From Rubripirellula sp. (GTDB lineage Bacteria > Planctomycetota > Planctomycetia > Pirellulales > Pirellulaceae): 42,948 nt of DNA. Location: assembly GCA_029213145.1 (NCBI GenBank), contig JARGNK010000018.1:1-42948 (forward strand), given 5' to 3'. A program made the position numbers and the translations under genes. The notes beneath the pieces are model-generated. The model saw only the letters and a list, made by a program, of their open reading frames with translations, did not search any database and had not been told where the DNA came from. This document shows, piece by piece, positions 18,295 to 27,651 of the stretch; position 1 is the first letter of the stretch, and every line of letters starts with the position of its first letter.

Positions 18295-19779
18295 ATGCTT
18301 TCCTTTAAGGGCTTCAAAGCCAAGGACCTTTGCGATTCGCACTTAGCCCCAACGCGAAGAACTTTCCTGCGCGTTGGTGGGGCAGGTGCCCTGGGCATGT
18401 CATTGCCCTCGCTATTGCAACTTCAACAAGCTTCGGCGGCCGAAAAATCGATCGTGGCAAACGCCAAAGGTGGGCCCGGCTGGGGAAAAGCGAAAAGCAT
18501 CATCATGGTCTACCTACAGGGTGGACCAAGCCACTTGGATTTGTGGGACCCGAAAGAAAACGTTCCCGACAACGTAAAGAGTGTTTTCAACCCCATCAGT
18601 ACAAAAATCCCGGGCATCAAGTTCACCGAAAACCTGCCTAAACTGGCTGACCTCAATGATCGGTTTTCGATGATCCGATCGATGTCTTATACGCCCAATG
18701 GTCTTTTCAACCACACTGCGGCGATCTACCAAATGATGACGGGCTACACGACCGACAAGGTCAGCCCGTCGGGGCAATTAGAACCGCCGTCGCCGAAGGA
18801 TTTCCCAAATTTCGGCAGCAACTTGATCAAGATGCGACCGGTCGATGAACCGATGCTGCCATTTGTGATGCTGCCACGCCCGCTGCAAGAGTCAAACGTA
18901 GTTGGAAAAGGTGGCTCTGCAGGATTCCTCGGTAAATCATTCGATCCTTATACGTTGTACCCCACCGGGGACGACATGGACATGAACAAAATGAGTCGCA
19001 TCAAGATCGATGATCTGAAATTGCGACCTGAGGTCTTCAGTGTGCGACTGCAGCGGCGAGCAAAACTCCGTGATCTTTTGAATCAGCAGATGCCTGACAT
19101 TAACCGGGCCGTTGAATCCTACGAATTGGACGAGTACTACGACCGAGCCTTGTCATTGATCGTTTCGGGGCGGGCTCGCGAAGCATTCGATCTAGCCAGT
19201 GAATCCGAACAAACCCGCGATCTTTACGGCCGCAACACGTTTGGGCAGAGCTGCTTGCTGGCACGACGACTGGTCGAAGCCGGCACGAGAGTCGTCGAGG
19301 TCATTTGGCCCAAGGTCGCCAATAGCGACAATCATTCCTGGGATCACCACGTTGGCCTAAGCAAGCGGATGAAAGATCAATCAGGCCCGATGCTGGATAA
19401 CGGCCTTTCGGGATTGATTCGCGATCTGGACGACCGCGGCATGCTTGAAGATACATTGGTCGTCTGCGTCGGCGAATTTGGCCGAAGCCCCCAGCGTGGT
19501 GTCAGCACCAGTGGCAACAACAATACCGATGACGGCCGTGATCATTGGCCATACTGTTACACCGCCGTCATGGCCGGTGCTGGAGTCCGGCGAGGTTACG
19601 TGCACGGCAAGAGTGACAAAACCGCATCTGCTCCGCTGGAGGACCCCGTCCATCCAAGCGAAGTATTGGCAACCATCTATCACAGCTTTGGGATTCACCC
19701 CGAAACGATCGTCTACAACCACCTGAACCAACCGCGTGAATTGGTCAAGGCGGCAGCGCTCACTCGACTACTGACCTAG
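18295..19779 (+). CDS. DUF1501 protein, Tat-exported (long form)
   Basis: This 494-residue DUF1501 protein begins 53 bp after the large DUF1549/DUF1553 protein, and a GGAG at 18283-18286 sits 8 bases before the ATG. A Tat signal ([20 protein letters not shown], about residues 20-39) directs folded export. Family landmarks are [17 protein letters not shown] (about 71-87), [20 protein letters not shown] and [15 protein letters not shown]. It resembles sulfatase/phosphatase-fold enzymes, but no activity is established. Pairing with a DUF1549/DUF1553 gene is the standard planctomycete arrangement and suggests one operon and a shared extracytoplasmic function. Confidence 0.93.
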   Translation: MLSFKGFKAKDLCDSHLAPTRRTFLRVGGAGALGMSLPSLLQLQQASAAEKSIVANAKGGPGWGKAKSIIMVYLQGGPSHLDLWDPKENVPDNVKSVFNPISTKIPGIKFTENLPKLADLNDRFSMIRSMSYTPNGLFNHTAAIYQMMTGYTTDKVSPSGQLEPPSPKDFPNFGSNLIKMRPVDEPMLPFVMLPRPLQESNVVGKGGSAGFLGKSFDPYTLYPTGDDMDMNKMSRIKIDDLKLRPEVFSVRLQRRAKLRDLLNQQMPDINRAVESYELDEYYDRALSLIVSGRAREAFDLASESEQTRDLYGRNTFGQSCLLARRLVEAGTRVVEVIWPKVANSDNHSWDHHVGLSKRMKDQSGPMLDNGLSGLIRDLDDRGMLEDTLVVCVGEFGRSPQRGVSTSGNNNTDDGRDHWPYCYTAVMAGAGVRRGYVHGKSDKTASAPLEDPVHPSEVLATIYHSFGIHPETIVYNHLNQPRELVKAAALTRLLT

Positions 19780-19875
19780 GTTCCATCGCCGCGATTCACG
19801 GTGGTCAGATCACACCGCTCGGCAACAGGCATTCCTAAGCCAGCGAATAGAAATGGCGAAGCGAATTTAGGTTCG

Positions 19876-19932
19876 CAGCCCGGGATACCGTGTCTCGGGA
19901 TACCGTGTCTCGGGATACCGTGTCTCGGGCTG
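19876..19932. repeat. 15-bp tandem repeat (three copies) flanked by a 7-bp inverted repeat
   Basis: The unit cgggataccgtgtct is perfectly repeated at 19881-19895, 19896-19910 and 19911-19925. CAGCCCG at 19876-19882 and CGGGCTG at 19926-19932 form the two arms around the array. It lies between the convergent DUF1501 and tatD genes, so it could fold and serve as a bidirectional terminator; this is inferred from position. Confidence 0.8.
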
Positions 19933-19942
19933 GAGCGGCCAC

Positions 19943-20722
19943 TCAGGGAAGCTGAAAGAGTCGTTTCGCATTGGCGGTGGTGACTTCTGCCAAGTGTTCG
20001 GCTGATACCCCTCGTGCCTCGGCAAGGCACCGCAGTGTGTGCTCAACTCGCGCTGGTTCATTTGGTCGGCGGCCCCGCAATGGCTCAGGACTGAGATAGG
20101 GTGCGTCGGTTTCTACCAGCAGACGATTTTCTGGCACAAATTGAGCAACTGCTCGCAGATCGTCACTTTTCTTGAAGGTGACCATCCCAGCAAAACTGAT
20201 GTCCAATCCGAACTCCAAACACTGACGTGCCTGATCAAGGCTCCCGGTGAAGGAGTGCATCACACCGGGTGGAACGGTCGCTTGCTGACTTAGCTGGTTG
20301 ATGATCAAATCACAACTCTCTCGCATGTGGATGACCATCGGCAAACCGGTTTCGCGACAAAGCTGCAGGTGCCGATCAAAGTAGTCATGCTGCATCTCGA
20401 TTGGGGTATCGTCCCAATAACAATCAAGCCCTGTTTCGCCAATCCCGCGAACACCGGGGCAACCTGCCAACTGTTCGATCACGCCGAAATCTCCCTCGTC
20501 AGCTTCGGCAGCCGAATTGGGTTGAATCCCTACCACCGCATATAAGAAACCGGGAAAGGCAGCTGCCAAGTCACAAGCCCGACGGCTCGTGGCAACATCG
20601 ATCCCAATCACATTAATGCCAACGACACCTGCGTCGCGGGCACGTTGAATCACTTCGTCGAGACAGTCATCAAACGCATCGACATTCAGATGTGCGTGCG
20701 TATCGAATAGCGAGAGTGTCAA
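19943..20722 (-). CDS. tatD: TatD family metal-dependent deoxyribonuclease
   Basis: The TTG at 20722, overlapping the cdsA stop as TTGA, gives a 259-residue protein, the usual TatD length, starting just before the first metal motif. An ATG at 20776 would add 18 hydrophobic residues encoded inside cdsA. Metal-binding and family signatures are all present: FDTHAHLN (residues 6-13), GIGETGLDCYWD, MVIHMRES, MHSFTGS and LVETDAPYLSPEP. TatD enzymes are cytoplasmic TIM-barrel nucleases with DNase activity, linked to DNA quality control; the name does not imply a Tat transport role. It is the last gene of leuB-cdsA-tatD. Confidence 0.92.
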   Translation of the reverse strand: MTLSLFDTHAHLNVDAFDDCLDEVIQRARDAGVVGINVIGIDVATSRRACDLAAAFPGFLYAVVGIQPNSAAEADEGDFGVIEQLAGCPGVRGIGETGLDCYWDDTPIEMQHDYFDRHLQLCRETGLPMVIHMRESCDLIINQLSQQATVPPGVMHSFTGSLDQARQCLEFGLDISFAGMVTFKKSDDLRAVAQFVPENRLLVETDAPYLSPEPLRGRRPNEPARVEHTLRCLAEARGVSAEHLAEVTTANAKRLFQLP

Positions 20723-21786
20723 TATTGCGACCAGAAGAATCGAGTGAGATGGTAGAAAACCGGGGCGGCGAAACAAATATTGTCAATTTGGTCCAGGACT
20801 CCTGCGTGACCTTGAACCAACGTCCCTGTATCGGTGACGCCGCGATCCCGCTTGATGGCACTCATTGTCATCGAACCGGCAGTGGCCATTACCGTCAACA
20901 CGGCTCCCAGGATCCCCGCTTCCCAAGGATGGAATGGCGTCGCCCAATACAGAGCAGCAGCAACTAAACCAGTCGTCACCATTGACCCCAGAAATCCCTC
21001 CCAGGTTCTCGAGGCATTGATTTTCTCAGCAATCACATGACGCCCGGCCAATTTGCTCCAGACGCGTTCAAACACCGAAGACAATTGAGAAATCAGGACA
21101 AGAAAGATCAGTAAGCTAACGGGACTGCCCGTCCATTCGGCACCTGCCGTTTGCGTCAGTTGCAAATCGAGCAACGCGGGTGCGTAGCTGAGCGAGTAAA
21201 CACAAATCAATAATCCGGACTGGATTTTTGCGCTCCGTTCGAGAAATCGTTTGTAGTCACCCGCGATTGCCGCCCGCGCGGGGATAAACAAACTCGCATA
21301 GACCGGGATCATGATGCTGTAGAAATTGTAGTAGTCAATTCCCGCAGATCCGCCAAGCGACTCCGGTGGATTACTCCCCAGCCCAATCAGAATGTACTGC
21401 AGTGGTGTAAAGATAAAGAACACCCAAAACAGCGTTCGATGATCACCCCGCCGAGTGGGAGTCATGGTGATGAATTCGCGGAGGGCCCAAAAGGAGATGA
21501 ACCCGAACAACACCACCACACCAATTCGTCCCAGCAAGAATCCAACCGCGAAAATCACGGCCATGATCCACCAGACCTGCAACTTCTGATTAAAGCGACG
21601 AACAATCGCCGATTCGACTCCCACCTTCTCGCGGCGTGTCAACACCAGCCCTACGATACTGGCGATAGTGAGTGATCCTAAAATGACCGCCAACAAGATG
21701 TAGGTGCGTAAGTCATGCGTGCTGCCTTGGGCAATAAGCCCAGCCAACCCGATGCCGCTACCTACGTCAGAAGCCTGCCACAACAT
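20719..21786 (-). CDS. cdsA: Phosphatidate cytidylyltransferase
   Basis: This 355-residue integral membrane enzyme converts phosphatidic acid and CTP to CDP-diacylglycerol, the branch point of phospholipid synthesis. The CTP transferase signature is at the C-terminus: SAIKRDRGVTDTGTLVQGHAG, continuing into VLDQIDNICFAAPVFYH. About eight to nine hydrophobic segments precede it. It starts 2 bp after leuB and overlaps tatD by 4 bp, so the three are very probably cotranscribed. The N-terminus is longer than in the E. coli enzyme, as is common in planctomycetes. Confidence 0.92.
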   Translation of the reverse strand: MLWQASDVGSGIGLAGLIAQGSTHDLRTYILLAVILGSLTIASIVGLVLTRREKVGVESAIVRRFNQKLQVWWIMAVIFAVGFLLGRIGVVVLFGFISFWALREFITMTPTRRGDHRTLFWVFFIFTPLQYILIGLGSNPPESLGGSAGIDYYNFYSIMIPVYASLFIPARAAIAGDYKRFLERSAKIQSGLLICVYSLSYAPALLDLQLTQTAGAEWTGSPVSLLIFLVLISQLSSVFERVWSKLAGRHVIAEKINASRTWEGFLGSMVTTGLVAAALYWATPFHPWEAGILGAVLTVMATAGSMTMSAIKRDRGVTDTGTLVQGHAGVLDQIDNICFAAPVFYHLTRFFWSQY

Positions 21787-21788
21787 TC

Positions 21789-22862
21789 CTATTGGCCCAA
21801 CCGTTGAACGACTGCAGATCCCATTGCCTCAGTTCCGACTGAATCTGTTCCGCGAGCGAGATCAGCCGTCCGCAGTCCGTCGGCCAACACCTGTTCGACG
21901 GCAGTTTCCACCGCGTCGGCTTCCTCGGTAAGCGACAATGAGTGCCGCAGCAACATCGCAGCGGCTAGAACGGTCGCGAGTGGATTCGCGATGCCCTGAC
22001 CAGCGATATCGGGCGCTGACCCGTGGATCGGCTCATACAGTCCCGGTCCTCCTTCGCCCAACGAAGCGCTCGGAAGCATTCCAAGTGAACCAGGCAACAT
22101 CGAGGCTTCATCGGTCAAGATGTCGCCGAACATGTTTCCCGTAACCACCACATCAAAATCGCGAGGTCGGTTAATCAGATGCATCGCCATCGCATCGACC
22201 AAGACAACATCGTATTGAACCTCTGGAAACTCTTCGGCCATTACTTGCGCCGCTACACGCCGCCAGAGCCGACTGGGTTCCAACACATTAGCTTTGTCGA
22301 CGCTCGTCAGGCGATTGTCACGACCCTGCGCCGCCTTCGCTGCTAAGCGAACAATCCGCTTGACTTCGCCAGCGGTGTAAATCATCGATTGGTAACCCGA
22401 TTCGTCGTCTCCGCTGCCGCCACTTCCGGATTCACCAAAATAGATGCCTCCGGTCAGTTCGCGAAGAAACAAGATATCGGTGCCTTCGATGATTTCGCGG
22501 CGTAATGGGGAGGAGTCAATTAACTGGTCGAACAAGCGGATCGGTCGCAAATTGGCGAACAGCCCCAGTTCCTTACGGATTTTTAACAACCCAGCCTCTG
22601 GGCGGGTCTTGGCGGAGGGATCATCCCATTTGGGACCACCGACCGCACCAAGCAAGATCGCGTCGCTAGCACGGCAGGCGTCAACCGTCTCCTGGGGCAA
22701 TGGATCGCCACTGCGGTCGATTGAAATGCCGCCGATCAGGTGGCTACTGAACGAAAAGCTGTGTTGAAACCGCGTCGCAACGGCCTCCAAGACTCGGACG
22801 GCTTGGTCAACGATTTCCGGCCCGATGCCGTCACCCGGCAAGAGAACAATATTGGCTTTCAA
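21789..22862 (-). CDS. leuB: 3-isopropylmalate dehydrogenase
   Basis: This 357-residue cytoplasmic enzyme oxidises and decarboxylates 3-isopropylmalate with NAD in leucine biosynthesis. Visible signatures are [12 protein letters not shown] at the N-terminus, GAVGGPKWD, the active-site arginine segment [24 protein letters not shown], and the family signature [20 protein letters not shown] followed by [20 protein letters not shown]. The length is normal. It is the first gene of the leuB-cdsA-tatD group and is divergent from the glycosyltransferase across about 275 bp. Confidence 0.96.
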   Translation of the reverse strand: MKANIVLLPGDGIGPEIVDQAVRVLEAVATRFQHSFSFSSHLIGGISIDRSGDPLPQETVDACRASDAILLGAVGGPKWDDPSAKTRPEAGLLKIRKELGLFANLRPIRLFDQLIDSSPLRREIIEGTDILFLRELTGGIYFGESGSGGSGDDESGYQSMIYTAGEVKRIVRLAAKAAQGRDNRLTSVDKANVLEPSRLWRRVAAQVMAEEFPEVQYDVVLVDAMAMHLINRPRDFDVVVTGNMFGDILTDEASMLPGSLGMLPSASLGEGGPGLYEPIHGSAPDIAGQGIANPLATVLAAAMLLRHSLSLTEEADAVETAVEQVLADGLRTADLARGTDSVGTEAMGSAVVQRLGQ

Positions 22863-23062
22863 GATTCAATTTGGGGAGAAGGGGGAAAGGGAACTAGCTA
22901 CCGTGCACCGAACACTTTAGCGGAAGCCCGGCAACCCGAGTATTGGTGGAGTTTAGATACGACTGTTACGATCCGTTTATTTGGACGACCAGCCCTCCTC
23001 ACTGCTCGCAGCTTGCTTTTCGCAAGCGATCCGAATCAGTTCCCATCGCATGGTTTATCGGC

Positions 23063-23098
23063 AAAGCGGCGTCGATCGACAAAGCGGCGTCGATTCTG
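23063..23098 (+). repeat. 18-bp imperfect tandem duplication upstream of the glycosyltransferase
   Basis: Units at 23063-23080 and 23081-23098 share the first 14 bases (aaagcggcgtcgat) and diverge in the last four. If the longer upstream start of the glycosyltransferase frame were used it would encode KAASID-KAASIL, but I place the start downstream. Confidence 0.75.
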
Positions 23099-23137
23099 AC
23101 TAAGCCAACTTTGGCACCCCCGCTGTGGAAACTATCG

Positions 23138-24334
23138 ATGTTGAAATTCACCGCCAATACGATGACCCCTCCAGCAGCCGTGTTAGCGCCGAATCCACCG
23201 ATCGCCATCGACACGCGAGTCCTGCATATCGTCAATGGCGAGCATTTTTCGGGTACCGAACGCGTCCAATCGCATCTGGGCCGCTGCTTGCCGAAATTTG
23301 GCATTCAAGCTGATTTTGCGTGCCTGAAACCTGGCAAATTCGCTGCCATGGTTGAAGACAACGATGGTCAATGGGGAATCGCACACGACGCTTCCATGAC
23401 AAATCGAATCGACCTTCGGCCAGTGAAGCAGGTGCGAAATCTGGCCCGGGAACACAACTATCAATTGTTCCACGCACACACGCCCCGGGCTGCAATGATC
23501 ACCGCTGTTGCGTCGACCCTCAGCGGAATTCCCTGGATCTACCACGTTCACAGTCCCGCCTCACGTGACTCACTCAGCAAGATCACGAATCAGGTCAACG
23601 CATGGATTGAGAAACGGTCACTGCGTGGTGCCTCGCACCTGATAACCGTCTCGGAAAGCCTCCGTTTGGATTGTGTTGTCAAGGGAGTTAGTGAGGACCG
23701 AGTCACCGTCGTGCACAATGGCGTTCCCGAAATCCGCCCAACTCGCTCAACAACGCCGCAACCTGGTGGCAAATGGACCATCGGCATCGTGGCGTTGATG
23801 AGACCTCGCAAAGGCCTCGAAGTACTGCTAGATGCACTTACAAAACTTAAAGGCCGGGGGATTGATGTTCGATTGCGATGCATCGGCCCATTTGAAACAG
23901 AGCAATATCTTCAATCGATCGAAAATCATATCGAGCGACTGGGAATCGCCAACCAAGTCGAGATGATCGGGTTTACTGATGATGTGCCGAAGGCGTTATC
24001 ACAACTTGACGCGATGGTCTTGCCTAGCCTGTGTGGCGAAGGGTTACCCATGGTGGTCTTGGAAGCCATGGCAGCCGCGCTCCCTGTGATTGCGACCCGG
24101 GTCGAAGGAACATCAGAAGCCATCACCCACGGAGTCGAAGGGCTGGTCGCCGAACCGAGCGATCCAGATTCGTTAGCGAATGAGATAGCGGCGTTGGTCG
24201 GTGGAAAGCACGACTGGCAGGCAATGGCGGAAGCAGCTTGTGACCGTCACCATCGCTGCTTCTCGGACCTGGCAATGTCAAGCGGAACCGCCGATGTCTA
24301 CCGCAGCTTGCTCTCCGTAACTCGGCAGCGTTAG
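23138..24334 (+). CDS. Glycosyltransferase family 4 (GT-B fold)
   Basis: This 398-residue protein transfers a sugar from a nucleotide-activated donor, probably in exopolysaccharide or envelope glycan synthesis. The N-terminal Rossmann half has VLHIVNGEHFSGTERVQSHL and LFHAHTPRAAM. The C-terminal half has VVHNGVP, KWTIGIVALMRPRKGLEVLL, and the E-x7-E nucleotide-binding motif in GEGLPMVVLEAM (about residues 298-310), then PVIATRVEGTSEAI. The ATG at 23138 is preceded by tggaaa at a suitable distance; an in-frame start at 22943 adds 65 unlikely residues including the tandem repeat, and an ATG at 23162 is also possible. The acceptor cannot be read from sequence. It stands alone. Confidence 0.9.
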   Translation: MLKFTANTMTPPAAVLAPNPPIAIDTRVLHIVNGEHFSGTERVQSHLGRCLPKFGIQADFACLKPGKFAAMVEDNDGQWGIAHDASMTNRIDLRPVKQVRNLAREHNYQLFHAHTPRAAMITAVASTLSGIPWIYHVHSPASRDSLSKITNQVNAWIEKRSLRGASHLITVSESLRLDCVVKGVSEDRVTVVHNGVPEIRPTRSTTPQPGGKWTIGIVALMRPRKGLEVLLDALTKLKGRGIDVRLRCIGPFETEQYLQSIENHIERLGIANQVEMIGFTDDVPKALSQLDAMVLPSLCGEGLPMVVLEAMAAALPVIATRVEGTSEAITHGVEGLVAEPSDPDSLANEIAALVGGKHDWQAMAEAACDRHHRCFSDLAMSSGTADVYRSLLSVTRQR

Positions 24335-24723
24335 TTGCACCTCGAGTACAGTCATCTCAGACTCGGTGACAAGCCCTCACAACCACAGCACTTGGTGACC
24401 TGAAACCGCCGAATCGCTCTCTTCGTCAATCTTTTGCCCGATCTGTCGCCATCAGACCCGATCTGTCGCCATCAGATCAGATCCGGCGCCATCAGATCAG
24501 ATCCGGCGCCATCAGATCTGTGGCCACAGTTGTTTCCTGCCTCAGATTGGGTGCTGGTACGAGCCACGACTCAACCAACGCCGCCAACATTTCACCAGCC
24601 GGCAGCATCTATTGAATTCACGTAATTTTACCGGGCGGCAAGACGCCTTCTCACGCCAGAGTTGGTAAACTGGGCGAACGTAAATCGCTCTCCCGTTTCG
24701 ACTAATCCCACCTCTGGTTTGCC
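24335..24723. other. 389-bp intergenic region with tandem array
   Basis: It lies between the glycosyltransferase and the ThuA/PVC dehydrogenase gene. Its main content is the 20-bp four-copy array at 24437-24516, followed by the palindrome tgtggccaca at 24519-24528. The remainder, about 200 bp, should hold the promoter of the downstream pair. No convincing ORF or RNA gene is seen. Confidence 0.6.
24437..24516 (+). repeat. 20-bp tandem repeat, four copies in AABB order
   Basis: Copies one and two (24437-24456, 24457-24476) are identical (cccgatctgtcgccatcaga). Copies three and four (24477-24496, 24497-24516) are identical to each other (tcagatccggcgccatcaga) and differ from the first pair at a few positions. 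The order AABB indicates that two variants were each duplicated, or that variation arose between two duplication rounds. Confidence 0.9.
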
Positions 24724-27594
24724 ATGCTCACTCGGTCTTATGTGACATTCGCTCTGCTGTTGCTAATATCATCGTCATTGGTTCACGGTGACGACAAAAA
24801 ACGCATCTTGATGCTTGCGGGAAACCCCTCGCACGGCTATGGGTCTCACGAACATTTCGCTGGATTAAAAGTTCTTGAGCAAGCAATCAATGAAGCCTCT
24901 GACCAAGTCGAAGTAACGACCGTAAAAGGCTGGCCCGCCGACGAATCGTTGGTCGAACGCGCCGATTCAATCGTGATCTATTGCGATGGCGGCGGACGAC
25001 ATCTGGCCATTCCACATCTGGATACGCTGAAAAACAAACTAGCGGAGGGCTGCGGTTTAGTCTGCATTCACTATGCAGTTGAAATGGTGCCAGGACCTCC
25101 TGGCGATGCCTGGGTCGAAATGCTCGGTGGTCACTTCGAAATCCACTGGAGCGTTAACCCTCACTGGGATGCCGATTTCAAATCGATGCCTGATCACCCG
25201 GTCACCAGCGGGGTCAAACCATTCGTCACCAATGACGAGTGGTACTTTCACATGCGATTCAAGGATTCGGACAAAGTGATCCCGATCCTAGCGGCGGTTG
25301 CGCCGGAATCGACGATGCGCCGCAAAGATGGACCGCACAGCGGTAACCCCGCCGTCCGCAAAAGTGTTGCTGCGGGCGAACCACAAACGGTGGCGTGGGC
25401 ATACGAGCGTCCTGACGGTGGACGTTCGTTTGGCTTTACCGGCGGACACTACCATTGGAATTGGGGCAACAAAGATCAACTGCGAGTCATGACCAATGCG
25501 ATCCGATGGACCGCTGGCGATGAGATTACCCCCGAGGGATCCAAACTCACCAACGAAATCGGCATGGAGCGATTGCTTGAAAACCAAGATTACGACCCGC
25601 CGAAGAATTTTAATAAAGAAGCGACGCAAGAAAAATTCAAACTGCAATCTTCCAAACACTTGCCGAAAGCAACTCGATTGGTCGCGGATTCGTCCACTGC
25701 AACCGATCAGCGAAGCGCCGAAAACGCAATTGTTGGTTTAGAAATCGCTGACGGGGTTGAAGTCACACTCTCCGCCAGCGAACCAGAACTGCGGAGCCTG
25801 ACGAATCTCGACATTGATGATCGTGGTCGCGTATGGGTCTGCGATGTCATGAATTATCGCCACAACAACGGATCAAGACCGGAGGGTGATCGCATCTTGA
25901 TTCTTGAAGATACAACCGGCGATGGGATCATGGATTCGGTCAAGACGTTCTATCAAGGCAAAGATATTGATTCGGCGATGGGTATTTGTGTGCTCGGGAA
26001 TGAAGTCATCGTGACCGCCACCCCAACCGTCTGGAAATTCACCGATGAGGATGGCGATGATAAACCAGATCGCAAAGAGGCGATGTTTACCCAAACCGGC
26101 CAACCGCAACACGATCACTCTGCCCATTCGTTTTTGTTCGGTCCCGACGGAAAACTCTACTGGAACTTTGGGAACACGGGCAAACAAGTCAAAGATGCGA
26201 ATGGCGATACCGTTGTCGATATTCACGGTCGCCCTGTCGTCGACAATGGCCAACCACTCTATGGCGGCATGCCATTTCGCTGTGATTTAGATGGCTCTAA
26301 TTTCGAGGTGCTCGCACACAACTTTCGCAATAACTGGGAGACCGCCGTCGATTCCTTCGGCGCGTTATGGCAAAGCGATAACGACGACGATGGAAATCGC
26401 GGAACACGCATTAACTTTGTGATGGAGCACGGAAACTATGGATACCGGGACGAATTAACCGGAGCGGGATGGCGACAGTCGCGAATCACGATGGAGGACG
26501 AAATTCCCCATCAGCACTGGCATCTCAATGACCCCGGAGTAATTCCCAACATGCTGCAAACAGGCGCAGGGTCACCATCAGGAATCACGGTTTACGAAGG
26601 ACGTTTGCTTCCCGAGAGATTTTGGGATCAAGTGATCCATTGCGATCCCGGTCCAAATGTCGTCCGAGCCTACCCGGCGGTCCCCGAGGGGGCAGGGTAC
26701 CGGGCAACCATCGAACCTTTGATGACTGGCACGACCGATAAATGGTTTCGACCTGTGGACGTCTGCGTCGCTCCGGACGGGTCACTGTTTGTGACGGATT
26801 GGTACGATCCAGGCGTTGGAGGGCATCGTCAGGGCGACACGGATCGCGGGCGCTTATTCCGCATCGCCCCAGCAGGGACTCGATACACCGTTCCTAAATT
26901 TGATTACTCCACCGCTCGGGGCGCGGTGGAAGCTCTGCGAAACCCAAATCTTGCGGTTCGCTACAAGGCCTGGATGGCACTACACGCGATGGGAGAATCA
27001 GCCGAGGGCGAACTGCTGAAACTTTACGCTGACTCGAATCCCCGACTTCGTGCAAGGGCTCTCTGGTTGCTGGGCAAGATCGATGGCCGCGGGGAGCATT
27101 TCGTCGGAATGGCTTTAGACGACGAAGACGCCAACATTCGTTGCACCACAATCCGACTGGCGCGACAACTGGGCATGAAACCCTCCACCACGCTTGCAAA
27201 AGCGGCTCAAGATCCTTCACCTGCGGTCCGTCGCGAATTAGCAGTTGCCCTTCGCTATGACGATTCCGCGACGATGCCCGCCTGCTGGGCTGAACTGGCA
27301 AAACAATATGACGGAAAAGACCGCTGGTATCTTGAAGCGATTGGCTTAAGCAGTGACCTGCGTGCGAGTGAGTGCTTTGAGGCTTGGCTTGCCGCTGTCG
27401 GCGGCGACTGGAATACCGCAGCAGGACGCGACATCGTTTGGCGAATTCGCGCGCCCGCCGCAGCGGATGCAATGGTACAGATCATTGCCGATCCAAGCCT
27501 GAGCCTGGAAGACACGAATCGTTACTTTCGCAGCCTCGAATATCATCAACCGGCGGCGCGCAACGCCGCACTTAAGAAATTATTGGCGCTCTAA
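24724..27594 (+). CDS. ThuA domain / PVC-type membrane-bound dehydrogenase / HEAT protein
   Basis: This 956-residue exported protein has a signal peptide (SYVTFALLLLISSSLVHG). A ThuA-like domain (about 27-270) starts with KRILMLAGNPSHGYGSHEH and contains GGHFEIHWSVNPHWD and FTGGHYHWNWG. Next is the PVC-type dehydrogenase N-terminal domain (TIGR02604-like, about 335-730), a beta-propeller with LTNLDIDDRGRVWVCDVMNY, DGDDKPDRKE, HSFLFGPDGKLYWNFGN and FVTDWYDPGVGGH. HEAT-like repeats (about 735-956) end the protein. In many relatives the cytochrome c (TIGR02603) module follows in the same chain; here it is a separate protein encoded just downstream. A periplasmic sugar or sugar-derivative oxidation role is often inferred; the substrate is unknown. 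Confidence 0.9.
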   Translation: MLTRSYVTFALLLLISSSLVHGDDKKRILMLAGNPSHGYGSHEHFAGLKVLEQAINEASDQVEVTTVKGWPADESLVERADSIVIYCDGGGRHLAIPHLDTLKNKLAEGCGLVCIHYAVEMVPGPPGDAWVEMLGGHFEIHWSVNPHWDADFKSMPDHPVTSGVKPFVTNDEWYFHMRFKDSDKVIPILAAVAPESTMRRKDGPHSGNPAVRKSVAAGEPQTVAWAYERPDGGRSFGFTGGHYHWNWGNKDQLRVMTNAIRWTAGDEITPEGSKLTNEIGMERLLENQDYDPPKNFNKEATQEKFKLQSSKHLPKATRLVADSSTATDQRSAENAIVGLEIADGVEVTLSASEPELRSLTNLDIDDRGRVWVCDVMNYRHNNGSRPEGDRILILEDTTGDGIMDSVKTFYQGKDIDSAMGICVLGNEVIVTATPTVWKFTDEDGDDKPDRKEAMFTQTGQPQHDHSAHSFLFGPDGKLYWNFGNTGKQVKDANGDTVVDIHGRPVVDNGQPLYGGMPFRCDLDGSNFEVLAHNFRNNWETAVDSFGALWQSDNDDDGNRGTRINFVMEHGNYGYRDELTGAGWRQSRITMEDEIPHQHWHLNDPGVIPNMLQTGAGSPSGITVYEGRLLPERFWDQVIHCDPGPNVVRAYPAVPEGAGYRATIEPLMTGTTDKWFRPVDVCVAPDGSLFVTDWYDPGVGGHRQGDTDRGRLFRIAPAGTRYTVPKFDYSTARGAVEALRNPNLAVRYKAWMALHAMGESAEGELLKLYADSNPRLRARALWLLGKIDGRGEHFVGMALDDEDANIRCTTIRLARQLGMKPSTTLAKAAQDPSPAVRRELAVALRYDDSATMPACWAELAKQYDGKDRWYLEAIGLSSDLRASECFEAWLAAVGGDWNTAAGRDIVWRIRAPAAADAMVQIIADPSLSLEDTNRYFRSLEYHQPAARNAALKKLLAL

Positions 27595-27651
27595 ACAATG
27601 ATTTCTCCCACCCACTTTCATTCGCACCCTATCCTGATTTCCCTGAACACT

